From assembly GCF_040207125.1 (NCBI RefSeq), contig NZ_CP157940.1:4340001-4404000 (forward strand): a stretch of 64,000 nucleotides of DNA, read 5' to 3'. The notes below the pieces were generated by a model, which was not told where the DNA came from, made no database searches, and was given only the letters and a program-made list of their open reading frames with translations. A program made the position numbers and the translations under genes. This document shows positions 27,076-35,915 of this stretch, piece after piece; the first letter of the stretch is position 1, and the number at the start of each line of letters is the position of its first letter. This stretch comes from Lacrimispora sp. BS-2. GTDB taxonomy: Bacteria; Bacillota; Clostridia; Lachnospirales; Lachnospiraceae.

Positions 27076-28023
27076 TTGAAAGAATCATTTGTGATAGGAA
27101 TGGATGGGGGCGGGACTGCCACCACCGTAATGGCTGCCGGACTTGATGGCGGACTTATGGCAACATTCCGGTTAGGGCCTTTAAACATCAATGGACAGTC
27201 CCGGGAAGCAGCGGAAAATACCTTGGCAGAGTTAAAGGCAGAGCTGGAAAAGTCAGGCTTGAATATGAGAGACTGCAGAGGGATCTGCATTGGTGCCGCC
27301 GGAATCAGCAACCGGGATACGGCAGAACTGCTGACCCGCAATTTAAAAGAACAGGGGATGCAGGGAGTGATCAGGCTGGTGGGAGACCATGAAACTGCCC
27401 TGGCAGGCGCTCTGGAGGAACCGGCAGGCGTTATTTTAATTGCCGGGACCGGTTCCATCTGCTGCGGGATCCATGAGTCCGGGGCTAAGTTCCGGGCCGG
27501 CGGCTGCGGCCACATCATCGATGACGCCGGAAGTGCCTATGCCATTGGAAGAGATATATTAAAAGCAGTGGTGAGGGCAGAAGATGGCAGAGCAGGCCGT
27601 ACCATATTAAAGGAAAAAGCATTCCGCTTCCTTAATGCGGATTCCGTGGAAGATCTGATCACCTGGCTGTATAAGCCTGGAAGAAGCAAAAAAGAGATCG
27701 CTGCCCTGGCTCCTCTGTTGGAAGAGGGGATCAGGGAAAAGGATCAGGCTTCCATTGAGATTTTGGATCATTGTGCCAAGGACCTGGCGGAGCTGGCCGG
27801 AGCCGTACTGATTCATTTTGATTTTCCGGTTTCCCTGGTGGTCAGCGGAAGCGTATTGATGAAAAATAACGAGATATACCACCTGTTCTGTGAAAATGCG
27901 AAAAAAAAATTTCCCCGGCTGGAAATTATGAAGATGAGGGGAGAAGCGGCCCAGGGAGCTATCAGGATCATATTGCGGGAGATGGGAGAAAGGAACGGAT
28001 ATGAAACAATACCTGGCAATTGA
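27076..28023 (+). CDS. BadF/BcrD-type amino-sugar kinase (MurK-like)
   Basis: The 315-residue protein has the ASKHA phosphate-1 motif GMDGGGTATTV (8-18), LIAGTGSICCG and GGCGHIIDDAGSAYAIGRD, matching the BadF/BadG/BcrA/BcrD ATPase family. Clostridial members include MurK, which phosphorylates MurNAc and GlcNAc at O-6; operon context points that way. Translation likely starts at TTG 27076, 7 bases after GGAGG, as no ATG is suitably placed. The end overlaps the ROK gene by 23 bases. GlcNAc or glucosamine kinase activity is an equal possibility. Confidence 0.82.
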   Translation: MKESFVIGMDGGGTATTVMAAGLDGGLMATFRLGPLNINGQSREAAENTLAELKAELEKSGLNMRDCRGICIGAAGISNRDTAELLTRNLKEQGMQGVIRLVGDHETALAGALEEPAGVILIAGTGSICCGIHESGAKFRAGGCGHIIDDAGSAYAIGRDILKAVVRAEDGRAGRTILKEKAFRFLNADSVEDLITWLYKPGRSKKEIAALAPLLEEGIREKDQASIEILDHCAKDLAELAGAVLIHFDFPVSLVVSGSVLMKNNEIYHLFCENAKKKFPRLEIMKMRGEAAQGAIRIILREMGERNGYETIPGN

Positions 28024-28882
28024 TATAGGAGGTACTTACATAAAGTACAGCCTTATGGATCCGGAATACCGGGTTCTTCATGAAGGAAGGGTGCCAACGG
28101 AAAAACAGCCGGCCAGGTTTCTCTGGCAGTTCATGGAGATCGTGGAAACCTATGTGGATCACATAAGCGGCGTTGCAATCTGCATGGGCGGCTTTATCCA
28201 TCCGGTGACAGGAGAAAATACGGATTTCAGTGTTGGAGCCAATTTCAGGGCGTATCGTTTAAACGAGGAGATAAACAGAAAATATCCGATTCCCGTAGCA
28301 CTTGAAAATGACAGCAATTGTGCCGCATTGGGAGAAATGGTCCGGGGAGCAGGAAAGGGCTATGAGGATATTTGCATGGTCACCTTTGGAACCGGGATCG
28401 GCGGTGCCATCATCATAAACCGGAAATTACACCGGGGCAGCCACTTTAAATCCGGTGAGGTGGGTTTTACCGGAGTGGGTCTTCGGGCTGTGGACGGAAA
28501 GCCGGTGGCAGAAGGGGCAGGAGCGACCTCTCTTCTGGTGAGAAAGGTATCGGAAGTCCTTGGCAGGGAAGTGGACGGATCGTATATTTTCAACCATCTG
28601 GACCAACCGGATATCCGCCGGATATACCGGGAATGGCTTTACAAGGGGGCAATGGTGATCGGCAACTTTGCTGTCACGGTAGATCCCCAGATACTTCTGA
28701 TCGGCGGGGGAATCAGTGAAAATGAGATATTTATAAAGGATATGAAAGAAGCGGTATATACCCTGTATCCCCATCTGGAACCCTATACGGCCATAGAGGC
28801 CTGTGAGCAGGGAAACATGGCAGGGAGAATCGGCGCCCTGTATTTATTGCTGCAAAGCAAAGAAGGAGGCATTCAGTCATGA
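28001..28882 (+). CDS. ROK family sugar kinase
   Basis: The 293-residue protein has the ATP motif AIDIGGTYIKYSL (4-16), LENDSNCAALGE with the catalytic Asp (105-116) and GTGIGGAIIINRKLHRGSHF. The zinc-binding cysteine cluster found in most ROK kinases (CxCGxxGCxE after the conserved His) is absent; the segment reads GVGLRAVDGKPVAEGAG. It overlaps the upstream kinase by 23 bases and the GH4 gene by 4. The ROK/GH4 coupling recalls beta-glucoside kinases that phosphorylate an imported disaccharide for cleavage by a phospho-glycosidase, but the sugar is not known. Confidence 0.88.
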   Translation: MKQYLAIDIGGTYIKYSLMDPEYRVLHEGRVPTEKQPARFLWQFMEIVETYVDHISGVAICMGGFIHPVTGENTDFSVGANFRAYRLNEEINRKYPIPVALENDSNCAALGEMVRGAGKGYEDICMVTFGTGIGGAIIINRKLHRGSHFKSGEVGFTGVGLRAVDGKPVAEGAGATSLLVRKVSEVLGREVDGSYIFNHLDQPDIRRIYREWLYKGAMVIGNFAVTVDPQILLIGGGISENEIFIKDMKEAVYTLYPHLEPYTAIEACEQGNMAGRIGALYLLLQSKEGGIQS

Positions 28883-30195
28883 AAAAAGGTGTGAAAATCG
28901 TGGCAATCGGAGGAGGGTCCAGTTACACACCGGAGCTGGTGGACGGATTTTTAAAACGATACGAATCACTGCCTGTGGAGGAACTATGGCTGGTTGATAT
29001 TCCTGAGGGTGAAGAAAAATTACGGATTGTAGCCGAACTTGCAAAGCGCATGGTAAAAAAAGCAGGAGTTCCAATGGAAATCCATACGACCCTGAACCGG
29101 AGAAAGGCCCTTCCTAAAGCTGATTTTGTAGTTACCCAGCTGCGGGTCGGACAGCTTCAGGCCAGAGTGAAGGACGAAAGAATCCCCTTAAAGCACGGGC
29201 TCCTTGGCCAGGAAACCAATGGTGCAGGCGGTCTGTTCAAAGGGATGAGAACCATACCGGTCCTGTTGGATATCTGTAAAGACATGGAGGAGCTGTGCCC
29301 GGAAGCATGGCTGATCAACTTTACAAACCCGGTGGGCATGGTCATGGAGGGATTGAACCGATACAGCAGCTTCCGGAGGTTCATCGGACTGTGCAACATA
29401 CCTTATGGCATGCATAAAGCAGTGGCGGATCAGCTTGGTAAGCCCATGGAAGAGGTGAAAGTCACCATGGGCGGCTTAAATCATATGGTTTATGTGACCA
29501 GAGTGGAAGCGGATGGAAAGGACATGACGGAAGACGTGATCAGCCATTGGGGGGAAGGCGGCGCTGTGAAGAATATAAAGGCAGTCACCTGGGACAATGA
29601 TTTTGTAAAAGAGCTTGGAGTGCTGCCATGCTCCTATCACAGATATTACTATATGGCAAAAGATTATCTGGAAGAAGCCCTGGAAAAATATGAAAAGCAT
29701 GAGACCAGAGCAGAGCTTGTGGAACAGGTGGAAGAAAAGCTGTTTGAACTGTATCAGGATCCGGAACTAAATGAAAAACCGGAATTGCTGTCACAGCGGG
29801 GCGGTGCCCATTACAGTGATTCGGCATGCAATCTGATCCATTCCATTTATAATGACAAGGGAGATATTCAGGTGGTAAACACTGTAAACAGAGGTGCCAT
29901 AAAAAATTTCAAGGACAATGAGATCGTGGAAGTAAGCTGCAGGATCACAAAGGAAGGACCGGTTCCGGTAAATGGCGTGGAACTGCCATGGACGGTCAAC
30001 GGTCTTTTGCAGCAGATCAAATCCTTTGAAATCGCAGGATGCCAGGCGGCGGTGACCGGAAGCCCTCAGAAGGCCCTGCTTGCCCTTATGATCAATCCCC
30101 TGGTTGGCTCCCAGAAAGAAGCAAAGGCTGTGCTTCATGAGCTGTTGGAAGCCCATAAAGAATACCTGCCTCAGTTCTTCGACCATAAGGAGTAA
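28879..30195 (+). CDS. GH4 family 6-phospho-glycosidase
   Basis: The 438-residue protein belongs to glycoside hydrolase family 4, which uses NAD+ and a divalent metal in an oxidation-elimination mechanism. Seen: the Rossmann start VAIGGGSSYTPEL (8-20), NFTNPVGM (148-154), metal ligands Cys172 (GLCNIPYG) and Asn201/His202 (GGLNHM). It most resembles 6-phospho-beta-glucosidases (LicH/CelF type). It is coupled to the ROK kinase by a 4-base overlap, so it probably cleaves a 6-phosphorylated disaccharide in the cytoplasm; whether that is a GlcNAc-containing one is inference. Confidence 0.9.
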   Translation: MKKGVKIVAIGGGSSYTPELVDGFLKRYESLPVEELWLVDIPEGEEKLRIVAELAKRMVKKAGVPMEIHTTLNRRKALPKADFVVTQLRVGQLQARVKDERIPLKHGLLGQETNGAGGLFKGMRTIPVLLDICKDMEELCPEAWLINFTNPVGMVMEGLNRYSSFRRFIGLCNIPYGMHKAVADQLGKPMEEVKVTMGGLNHMVYVTRVEADGKDMTEDVISHWGEGGAVKNIKAVTWDNDFVKELGVLPCSYHRYYYMAKDYLEEALEKYEKHETRAELVEQVEEKLFELYQDPELNEKPELLSQRGGAHYSDSACNLIHSIYNDKGDIQVVNTVNRGAIKNFKDNEIVEVSCRITKEGPVPVNGVELPWTVNGLLQQIKSFEIAGCQAAVTGSPQKALLALMINPLVGSQKEAKAVLHELLEAHKEYLPQFFDHKE

Positions 30196-30200
30196 GTTGT

Positions 30201-31181
30201 ATGAAATTTTTGGATCTGAACAAAGAAAATGCAGGGATTGCCTATGAATTGTTTGAAGATGCGGTCAAGACAAAAGAAGTATTGTTCCGGCTATTTGAAA
30301 ACCAGAACGCCTTTTGCACATTTTTTATGGAGGACCAGGCAGATGAGGTACATAAGATCACCATTCTGGAGGAACATGGATGGGGATTTGCATCCGGCTG
30401 CTTTTTAAAGGGCGAGGACAGGGCTTATCTATCCATGATTGTTGTGAAAAAAGAAATGCAGGGCCAGGGAATCGGAAAAGCAATGCTTACCTGTCTGGAA
30501 CACAGACTTCGGAAGGAAAGCGGAGCTTCAAGGATCGAAATTGTTTTCTTTAATCCCATGGCGTTTTCCTGGCATATTCCAGGGAAAAAGACGGCGGATC
30601 ATCCCAATGCCCCGGGAGTGGATGTGGGGAGCAATGCCTATCTTTTCTTTAAAAATTGCAGGTACCGCGATTATGCGATGCAGAACAGCTATTATCTGGA
30701 CCTTGATGATTATCTGGTGCCGGATTTTGCAGCAGACCTCATAGAAGGACTGGAAAAAGAGGGCATTACAATAGAAGCTTATGATTCTGACAGGCATTAC
30801 GGCATGGAGGAGATGATACATAAGTTCCATAATCCTTTGTGGGAAAGAGATATTCTGGGAGAAACGGCAGAGGGAGAAAACAGCCGTCCCATTCTGATTG
30901 CAGCACACAATGGCAAAGTGATCGGCTTTACAGGGCCTTTGGATGTGGAAAAGAGCGGCAGGGGATTTTTTTGCGGAATCGGCGTGGATCCTGATTACCG
31001 GGGGAAAAAGATATCAACGGTCCTGTTTTGCAGGCTATGTATAAGCCTGAAGGAAATGGGTGCAGATTTTATGAGTCTTTTTACCGGGGAAAATAATCCT
31101 GCAAGAAATATTTATGAAGCCGCCGGATTTCGTATTGTAAGGACCTGGGCAGATATGAGGAAGGAATGGAAGGACCGATGA
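30201..31181 (+). CDS. Tandem GNAT acetyltransferase
   Basis: The 326-residue protein contains two GNAT folds. The acetyl-CoA pyrophosphate loop of the first is VKKEMQGQGIGKAML (about 84-98); the second is VDPDYRGKKISTVLF (about 261-275) followed by NPARNIYEAAGF. The middle region (about 120-180) is linker-like. Two-domain GNATs acetylate amines; here the next gene is a PIG-L-type deacetylase-like protein, so acetylation of an amino sugar or muropeptide amine is possible, but the substrate is not visible. It starts 5 bases after the GH4 stop. Confidence 0.8.
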   Translation: MKFLDLNKENAGIAYELFEDAVKTKEVLFRLFENQNAFCTFFMEDQADEVHKITILEEHGWGFASGCFLKGEDRAYLSMIVVKKEMQGQGIGKAMLTCLEHRLRKESGASRIEIVFFNPMAFSWHIPGKKTADHPNAPGVDVGSNAYLFFKNCRYRDYAMQNSYYLDLDDYLVPDFAADLIEGLEKEGITIEAYDSDRHYGMEEMIHKFHNPLWERDILGETAEGENSRPILIAAHNGKVIGFTGPLDVEKSGRGFFCGIGVDPDYRGKKISTVLFCRLCISLKEMGADFMSLFTGENNPARNIYEAAGFRIVRTWADMRKEWKDR

Positions 31182-31882
31182 ACGGGGAAAGAAAGTGCAT
31201 CATGGCAATAGGTGGCCATGTGGGGGATGCAGAGCTGACAAGCGGCGGATTTCTGGCTACTATGGCATTAAAAGGCTGTCAGGTCGTTACCGTAGCATTG
31301 ACCGGCGGGGAAAGAGGCAATCCCCCTGGCATGCCGGTGGAAGAATACAGAATACAAAAGGAAAAGGAAGCTTTTTCCTTTGCCCAAATGCTGGGAGGGG
31401 AGGCAGTGGTATTTCCTTACACAGATGGAGAGTTGCCGGACAATGACGAGGTGAGGTTTCAGCTCTGCGATATAATCCGCCAATACCGGCCCGCTGCATT
31501 GCTGACCCATTGGAAGAACAGCATGCACAAGGATCATGAAACAACCCACAGAATCGTAAAGGATGCCCAGTTTTTTGCAGGACTTTCCGGGCTTGAGAGG
31601 AAAAACAGCGCTCATTTTGCCAAAGGACCATATTATGCGGAAAACTGGGAAGATTCGGCTGGCTTTGAAAAATATATTTACCTGGAAGTATCAAAAGAAG
31701 GATTTGAACTATGGAAAAAGGCCATTGACACCCATTGGTTTGCCGTACACAGCCCATCTTTTCCCTATAAAGAGTATTATGAGCATCTTATGAGGGTAAA
31801 TGGCTGTCTGGCAAGAACCGGGTATGCGGAGGCATTTGATTTGGATCAGGAACAAAAAAAGGTTGTATTATCGGAAGTGTAA
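31178..31882 (+). CDS. PIG-L family deacetylase-like protein with altered active-site motif
   Basis: The 234-residue protein has the LmbE/PIG-L fold, whose members remove N-acetyl groups from GlcNAc-type substrates with zinc. The first metal motif, normally HPDDE, is HVGDAE at 14-19: His14 and Asp17 match the zinc ligands, while the catalytic base (first Asp of HPDD) is Gly16. The second motif, HKDH at 117-120, is intact. So either another residue supplies the base or the protein has changed role. The start at 31178 overlaps the GNAT stop by 4 bases (ATGA); an ATG 12 bases earlier is an alternative. Two hairpins separate it from the next gene. Confidence 0.78.
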   Translation: MNGERKCIMAIGGHVGDAELTSGGFLATMALKGCQVVTVALTGGERGNPPGMPVEEYRIQKEKEAFSFAQMLGGEAVVFPYTDGELPDNDEVRFQLCDIIRQYRPAALLTHWKNSMHKDHETTHRIVKDAQFFAGLSGLERKNSAHFAKGPYYAENWEDSAGFEKYIYLEVSKEGFELWKKAIDTHWFAVHSPSFPYKEYYEHLMRVNGCLARTGYAEAFDLDQEQKKVVLSEV

Positions 31883-31938
31883 AACCACGTCCGATAATCG
31901 ATTCATGCCAGTGATTAACTGGATATACAGGTATATCC
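31868..31938 (+). other. Two hairpins between the deacetylase-like gene and namZ
   Basis: The first, TTATCGGA/TCCGATAA (31868-31897), spans the stop codon. The second, GGATATAC/GTATATCC with a 2-base centre (31921-31938), is a near-perfect palindrome. Neither has a T run. They may be processing or stability elements, or the second may be an operator. Confidence 0.5.
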
Positions 31939-31962
31939 GCTTAATCCGGCAGGAGGCAGATT

Positions 31963-33105
31963 ATGGTGAAAAATGGGATCGATTGTGTGGACCGCTGGCA
32001 TAAGGTCTTTGACGGGAAACGTCTGGGTCTGATCACTTCTATTTCAGGCGTTGACAGGAATTTAAATTCTACCATCGACATACTTCATAAAAAGTACCGG
32101 CTGACGGCCCTGTTTGGGCCTGAGCACGGAGTCAGGGGAAATATAGGAGCAGGCGGAGATGTTGAGGATTACATGGACCCGGATACCGGATTGCCGGTAT
32201 ATAGCCTGTACCGGAGAAATTCCAAGAGGCTGACCAGGGAAATGCTGGATCTGGTAGATGCCGTTGTATATGATATTCAGGATCTGGGAGTCAGATATTA
32301 CACCTTTATATCAACCATGATCTATGCAATGGAAGAGTGCGCAAGGTATGAAAAGGAGCTTATTATCCTGGACCGCTATAATCCTCTGGGGGATCTGGTG
32401 GAGGGCAACTGCTTAAAGCCCGGATTTGAAAGCTTTGTAGGGGCATATCCTCTGTGTATGCGCTATGGGCTTACAGTGGGAGAACTAGCCCTTATGGTAA
32501 ATGCGGAGAAAAACCTTGGCTGTCATCTGACGGTAATTCCCTGTGAAGGCTTAAGCAGGCATACCATGCATCCGGAAACCGGTCATGTGTGGGTGATGCC
32601 AAGTCCGGGAATGCCAAAATATGAGACTGCACTGGTGTATGCAGGAGCCTGTCTTTTTGAAGGAACAAATATTTCGGAAGGAAGAGGAACTGCGGCACCT
32701 TTTGAGATAATCGGTGCGCCATTTATAAATGCAGGTAAGCTTGTGAAATATATGACAGGGAAAAAGCTTCCCGGCGTGTTGTTTTCTCCGACTTATTTTA
32801 CTCCGTATTTTTCAAAATTTAAGGGAGAAGCCTGCGAAGGAATCCATATCCACGTTACGGACAGCCGGGCCTTCCGGTCTACGGTCTGCGGTCTGGAGCT
32901 TCTTGATGCAATAAAGACCATTTATGAAGAACGCTTTGCTTTTCTTGATCCTTATGAGGGAAGCACCAGAAGAATGGAAGATCTTTTGTTCGGCTCAGAC
33001 CAGCTTACAGAGAAAACAGCTTCAAAAGAAGAATTGCTGGCTGGTTTTGAAAGGGATTCAAAAGCGTTTGCTGAACGCAAAAAGGCATATCATCTTTATG
33101 GATGA
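31963..33105 (+). CDS. namZ: Exo-beta-N-acetylmuramidase NamZ-like (DUF1343)
   Basis: The 380-residue protein fits the DUF1343 family, whose characterised member NamZ releases MurNAc from the non-reducing end of peptidoglycan fragments. Seen: FGPEHGVRG (51-59, with Glu54 as the proposed catalytic residue), YDIQDLGVRYYTF (103-115), LDRYNPLG (136-143), MPSPGMP and GTNISEGRGT (234-243). There is no signal peptide, whereas the Bacillus enzyme is exported, so this one should act on imported saccharides. AGGAGG lies 6 bases before the ATG. nagZ follows after a 16-base gap. Confidence 0.9.
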   Translation: MVKNGIDCVDRWHKVFDGKRLGLITSISGVDRNLNSTIDILHKKYRLTALFGPEHGVRGNIGAGGDVEDYMDPDTGLPVYSLYRRNSKRLTREMLDLVDAVVYDIQDLGVRYYTFISTMIYAMEECARYEKELIILDRYNPLGDLVEGNCLKPGFESFVGAYPLCMRYGLTVGELALMVNAEKNLGCHLTVIPCEGLSRHTMHPETGHVWVMPSPGMPKYETALVYAGACLFEGTNISEGRGTAAPFEIIGAPFINAGKLVKYMTGKKLPGVLFSPTYFTPYFSKFKGEACEGIHIHVTDSRAFRSTVCGLELLDAIKTIYEERFAFLDPYEGSTRRMEDLLFGSDQLTEKTASKEELLAGFERDSKAFAERKKAYHLYG

Positions 33106-33121
33106 AAGGGGTGACAGGAGT

Positions 33122-34642
33122 ATGGGCGAAATGACATTAAAACAGAAGATCGGACAGATGATGGTGGCAGGTTTTCCAGCCGGGGAATTAAGTGAAGAAA
33201 TGATAGGGCTGGTAAGAGAGCATAAAGTTGGGAACGTTATATTGTTTTCCCATAACATTAAAAGCAGGGATCAGCTAAGGGCGCTTTGTGATTCCATTCA
33301 AAAGCTGGTAAAAGAAGAAACTGGAGAATATGCCTTTATCACCATCGACCAGGAGGGAGGAGTTGTAAGAAGACTTCCGGAAGGATCGGTCAACATACCG
33401 GGAGCAATGGCTCTTGCACAGACCGGAGATAAGAAAAATGCATATGAGGTGGCACTGCTTACGGGGCAGGAATTAAGAGAGCTGGGGATCAATTTCAATC
33501 TGGCTCCGGTCCTGGATATTAATAACAATCCGGATAATCCGGTGATCGGCGTGCGAAGCTTTGGTCCAAACAGCACCGTAGTAACCGAATACGGCTGTGA
33601 AATGGTAAAAGGATATCTGGATTCCGGAATCATGTGTTCGGTAAAGCATTTTCCGGGACATGGGGATACGGCGGTGGATTCCCATCTTTCCCTGCCCTGC
33701 ATCGGAAAATCCTATGAAGAGCTGGAAAAGGAGGAACTGATTCCGTTTAAAGAAGCTTTCTGTAAGGGAGCTCCGGCGGTAACCCTTGCTCACATACTGT
33801 TTCCAAGAATTGAAAAGGAAAATTTGCCGGTAACCATGTCAGAGACCATGATCCAGAGAATATTGAGAAAAAAGCTGGGCTTTCAGGGACTGGTGATTTC
33901 GGATTGCCTGGAGATGAATGCCATCAAAGAATATTTTGGTACTGCTTTCGGAGCGAAAAAGGCCATAATGGCAGGCGCTGATTTAATATTCATTTCCCAT
34001 ACGGCAGGCCTTGCGGCGGAAGCGGCAAGGGAAATAGAAAAAGCAGTGGAATCCGGCGAGATTCCTATATCCCGGATAGACGACGCCGTGGAGCGGATTC
34101 TTGCATACAAGAAAAGGTATGCTTCACCCAATGCAGATACAGGAAAAAAATCCGGAAAAGAACCGGGGCAGTTTGTAAAGTTGCTGTTTCGCGACAGCAT
34201 ACGGTTTACAAACCGGGAAAGGGGGTACGGTCATCTGCTGGGAGAAAATCCTGTATTTTTAAGCTGTTATGCCTATCGTTCCACTTTGGCCTCCAGCCGT
34301 TTAATGGATGATCTGCTGTTTGCAGCATTTATGCAGAAAAGGTTTGGAGGAGATGCATATTCTTTTTCCATAGATCCGGATTCCGGAGAAATAAACGAAA
34401 TACTGGAAAAGGTAAGAAGTAAGGGATATACAAATCTTGTGCTTGGCACCTACAATGGACATTTGAACCGTGGACAGAGTTCTCTTGCAAAAGAACTGGA
34501 ACAATTAAAGATACCCATGGTTATGGCAGCGTTCCGTAATCCCTACGATCTGGACGAAGTCGGGGATGGGGTTGATAAAATAGCGGCATATGAATACAGC
34601 ATACAATCCTTTGAGGCGGTTGTGCCATTATTTAAGCAGTGA
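33122..34642 (+). CDS. nagZ: Beta-N-acetylglucosaminidase NagZ (GH3)
   Basis: The 506-residue protein is a GH3 enzyme of the NagZ group. It shows ITIDQEGGVVRRL, VRSFG, KHFPGHGDTAVDSHLSLP (175-192), where the Asp186-His188 pair matches the unusual acid/base dyad of NagZ, and the nucleophile Asp261 in ISDCLEM. A C-terminal domain of about 150 residues follows the barrel. No signal peptide is present, unlike secreted Bacillus NagZ. The start is uncertain: 33122 was chosen, but ATG 33131 gives a better spacing from AGGAG, and an upstream one at 33098 overlaps namZ. It ends the operon. Confidence 0.9.
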   Translation: MGEMTLKQKIGQMMVAGFPAGELSEEMIGLVREHKVGNVILFSHNIKSRDQLRALCDSIQKLVKEETGEYAFITIDQEGGVVRRLPEGSVNIPGAMALAQTGDKKNAYEVALLTGQELRELGINFNLAPVLDINNNPDNPVIGVRSFGPNSTVVTEYGCEMVKGYLDSGIMCSVKHFPGHGDTAVDSHLSLPCIGKSYEELEKEELIPFKEAFCKGAPAVTLAHILFPRIEKENLPVTMSETMIQRILRKKLGFQGLVISDCLEMNAIKEYFGTAFGAKKAIMAGADLIFISHTAGLAAEAAREIEKAVESGEIPISRIDDAVERILAYKKRYASPNADTGKKSGKEPGQFVKLLFRDSIRFTNRERGYGHLLGENPVFLSCYAYRSTLASSRLMDDLLFAAFMQKRFGGDAYSFSIDPDSGEINEILEKVRSKGYTNLVLGTYNGHLNRGQSSLAKELEQLKIPMVMAAFRNPYDLDEVGDGVDKIAAYEYSIQSFEAVVPLFKQ

Positions 34643-34725
34643 AACTGTAAAAGAGGAAATTTCATGGAACCGCATATGGCATTCTGCTGGCTGACATGGT
34701 ACTATCCTTTTTAAGGTATGGTTTG

Positions 34726-34756
34726 CGTGCCCTTTTTTAATGGGGCACGTTTTTTT
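34726..34756 (+). terminator. Terminator after nagZ
   Basis: CGTGCCC pairs with GGGCACG around a short T-rich loop, followed by seven T. It closes the 11-kb salvage operon. Confidence 0.88.
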
Positions 34757-34810
34757 CATGAAAGTTCTTTGTTTTGAGCAGGATAGTAAAATAGTCTGCT
34801 CAAAGAATAA

Positions 34811-34839
34811 TTGTTACTTTTCCCGTAATATGGTAAGAT
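34811..34839 (+). promoter_or_regulatory. Promoter of the adenosine deaminase gene
   Basis: TTGTTA (34811-34816), 17-base spacer, TAAGAT (34834-34839), about 28 bases before the start codon. Confidence 0.68.
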
Positions 34840-34867
34840 GTTTTTATTGACTAAAGGAGGAATCGTT

Positions 34868-35860
34868 ATGAAATTACTGGAAACAGACCTCCATCTGCAT
34901 TTGGACGGCTCCTTGACCATTGAAACGGTAAGGCTGCTTGCCCAGCAGATCGGATATGATTTTGAAGGACAGGGCGGAAGAAAAAGCCTGGTGGCAGGGG
35001 ATAACTGTGAGAGCCTTGTGGATTATTTAAAGTGCTTTGACCTACCGGGAAAGCTGCTTCAGACGGAAGAAGCTCTGGAACTGGCTGCCTTTCATTTAAC
35101 GGAGCGGCTGGCCTCCCAGGGCCTTATCCTCAGTGAGATCCGTTTTGCACCCCAGCTTCATAGAAATAAGGGCCTGACAATGGAACGGGCAGTAGAAGCG
35201 GTAATAAGAGGGGTGAATAAGGGAACAGGCAAATCCCCTTTGAAGGCAGGGGTCCTTCTTTGTGCCATGGTAAACGGGCCTGACCGGGAAAATGAGGAAA
35301 CCTTTGAGATTGCCAGGGCTTATCTTGGGAAGGGCGTTGTTGGGGTGGACCTTGCAGGGCCGGAAGGGATGATCCCCATGGAGCATTTTGAGCCTTTATT
35401 TAAGAAGGCCGGCAGAAACGGCGTTCCCTTTACCATACACGCAGGAGAGTGCGGAGATTATGAAAATATTATAAAAGCGGTTCATTACGGAGCAAAAAGA
35501 ATTGGACACGGATGTGCCGCAATCAAGTCAGAAGCATGTATGGACCTTTTAAAAAAGGAAAAGATTACCTTAGAGATGTGTGTGATCAGCAACCTTCAGA
35601 CAAGGGCTGTTCCCTCCATTAAGGAGCATCCTTTAAAGGCCTTTTATGACAGGGGAATCCGGGTTACCTACAATACGGATAACATGACTGTTTCAGATAC
35701 CACACTGGAAAAAGAAGCTGAGCTTATTAAGAAACACATGGGATTTACAGAGGCGGATCTAAGACAAATGAACCGGTATGCACTGGAAGGAGCTTTCCTT
35801 GAAGAAGGAGAGAAAGAAAAAATATTTGCATTTTTCGACAATAATAATTATAATGAATGA
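34868..35860 (+). CDS. add: Adenosine deaminase family protein
   Basis: The 330-residue TIM-barrel enzyme shows the zinc site DLHLHLDGSL (His9, His11), HAGE, a GHG turn (RIGHGCAA) and YNTDNMTVS with the late Asp. These fit adenosine deaminase, which makes inosine; adenine or other purine deaminase activity cannot be ruled out. The ATG at 34868 follows AAAGGAGG. It is flanked by its own promoter and lies 55 bases before relA, so the two may share a transcript. Confidence 0.88.
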   Translation: MKLLETDLHLHLDGSLTIETVRLLAQQIGYDFEGQGGRKSLVAGDNCESLVDYLKCFDLPGKLLQTEEALELAAFHLTERLASQGLILSEIRFAPQLHRNKGLTMERAVEAVIRGVNKGTGKSPLKAGVLLCAMVNGPDRENEETFEIARAYLGKGVVGVDLAGPEGMIPMEHFEPLFKKAGRNGVPFTIHAGECGDYENIIKAVHYGAKRIGHGCAAIKSEACMDLLKKEKITLEMCVISNLQTRAVPSIKEHPLKAFYDRGIRVTYNTDNMTVSDTTLEKEAELIKKHMGFTEADLRQMNRYALEGAFLEEGEKEKIFAFFDNNNYNE

Positions 35861-35915
35861 TAACTACGTTTAAAAATAGGTGAAAACCAGGAATGCTACA
35901 AAAGGGTGACGGCAT

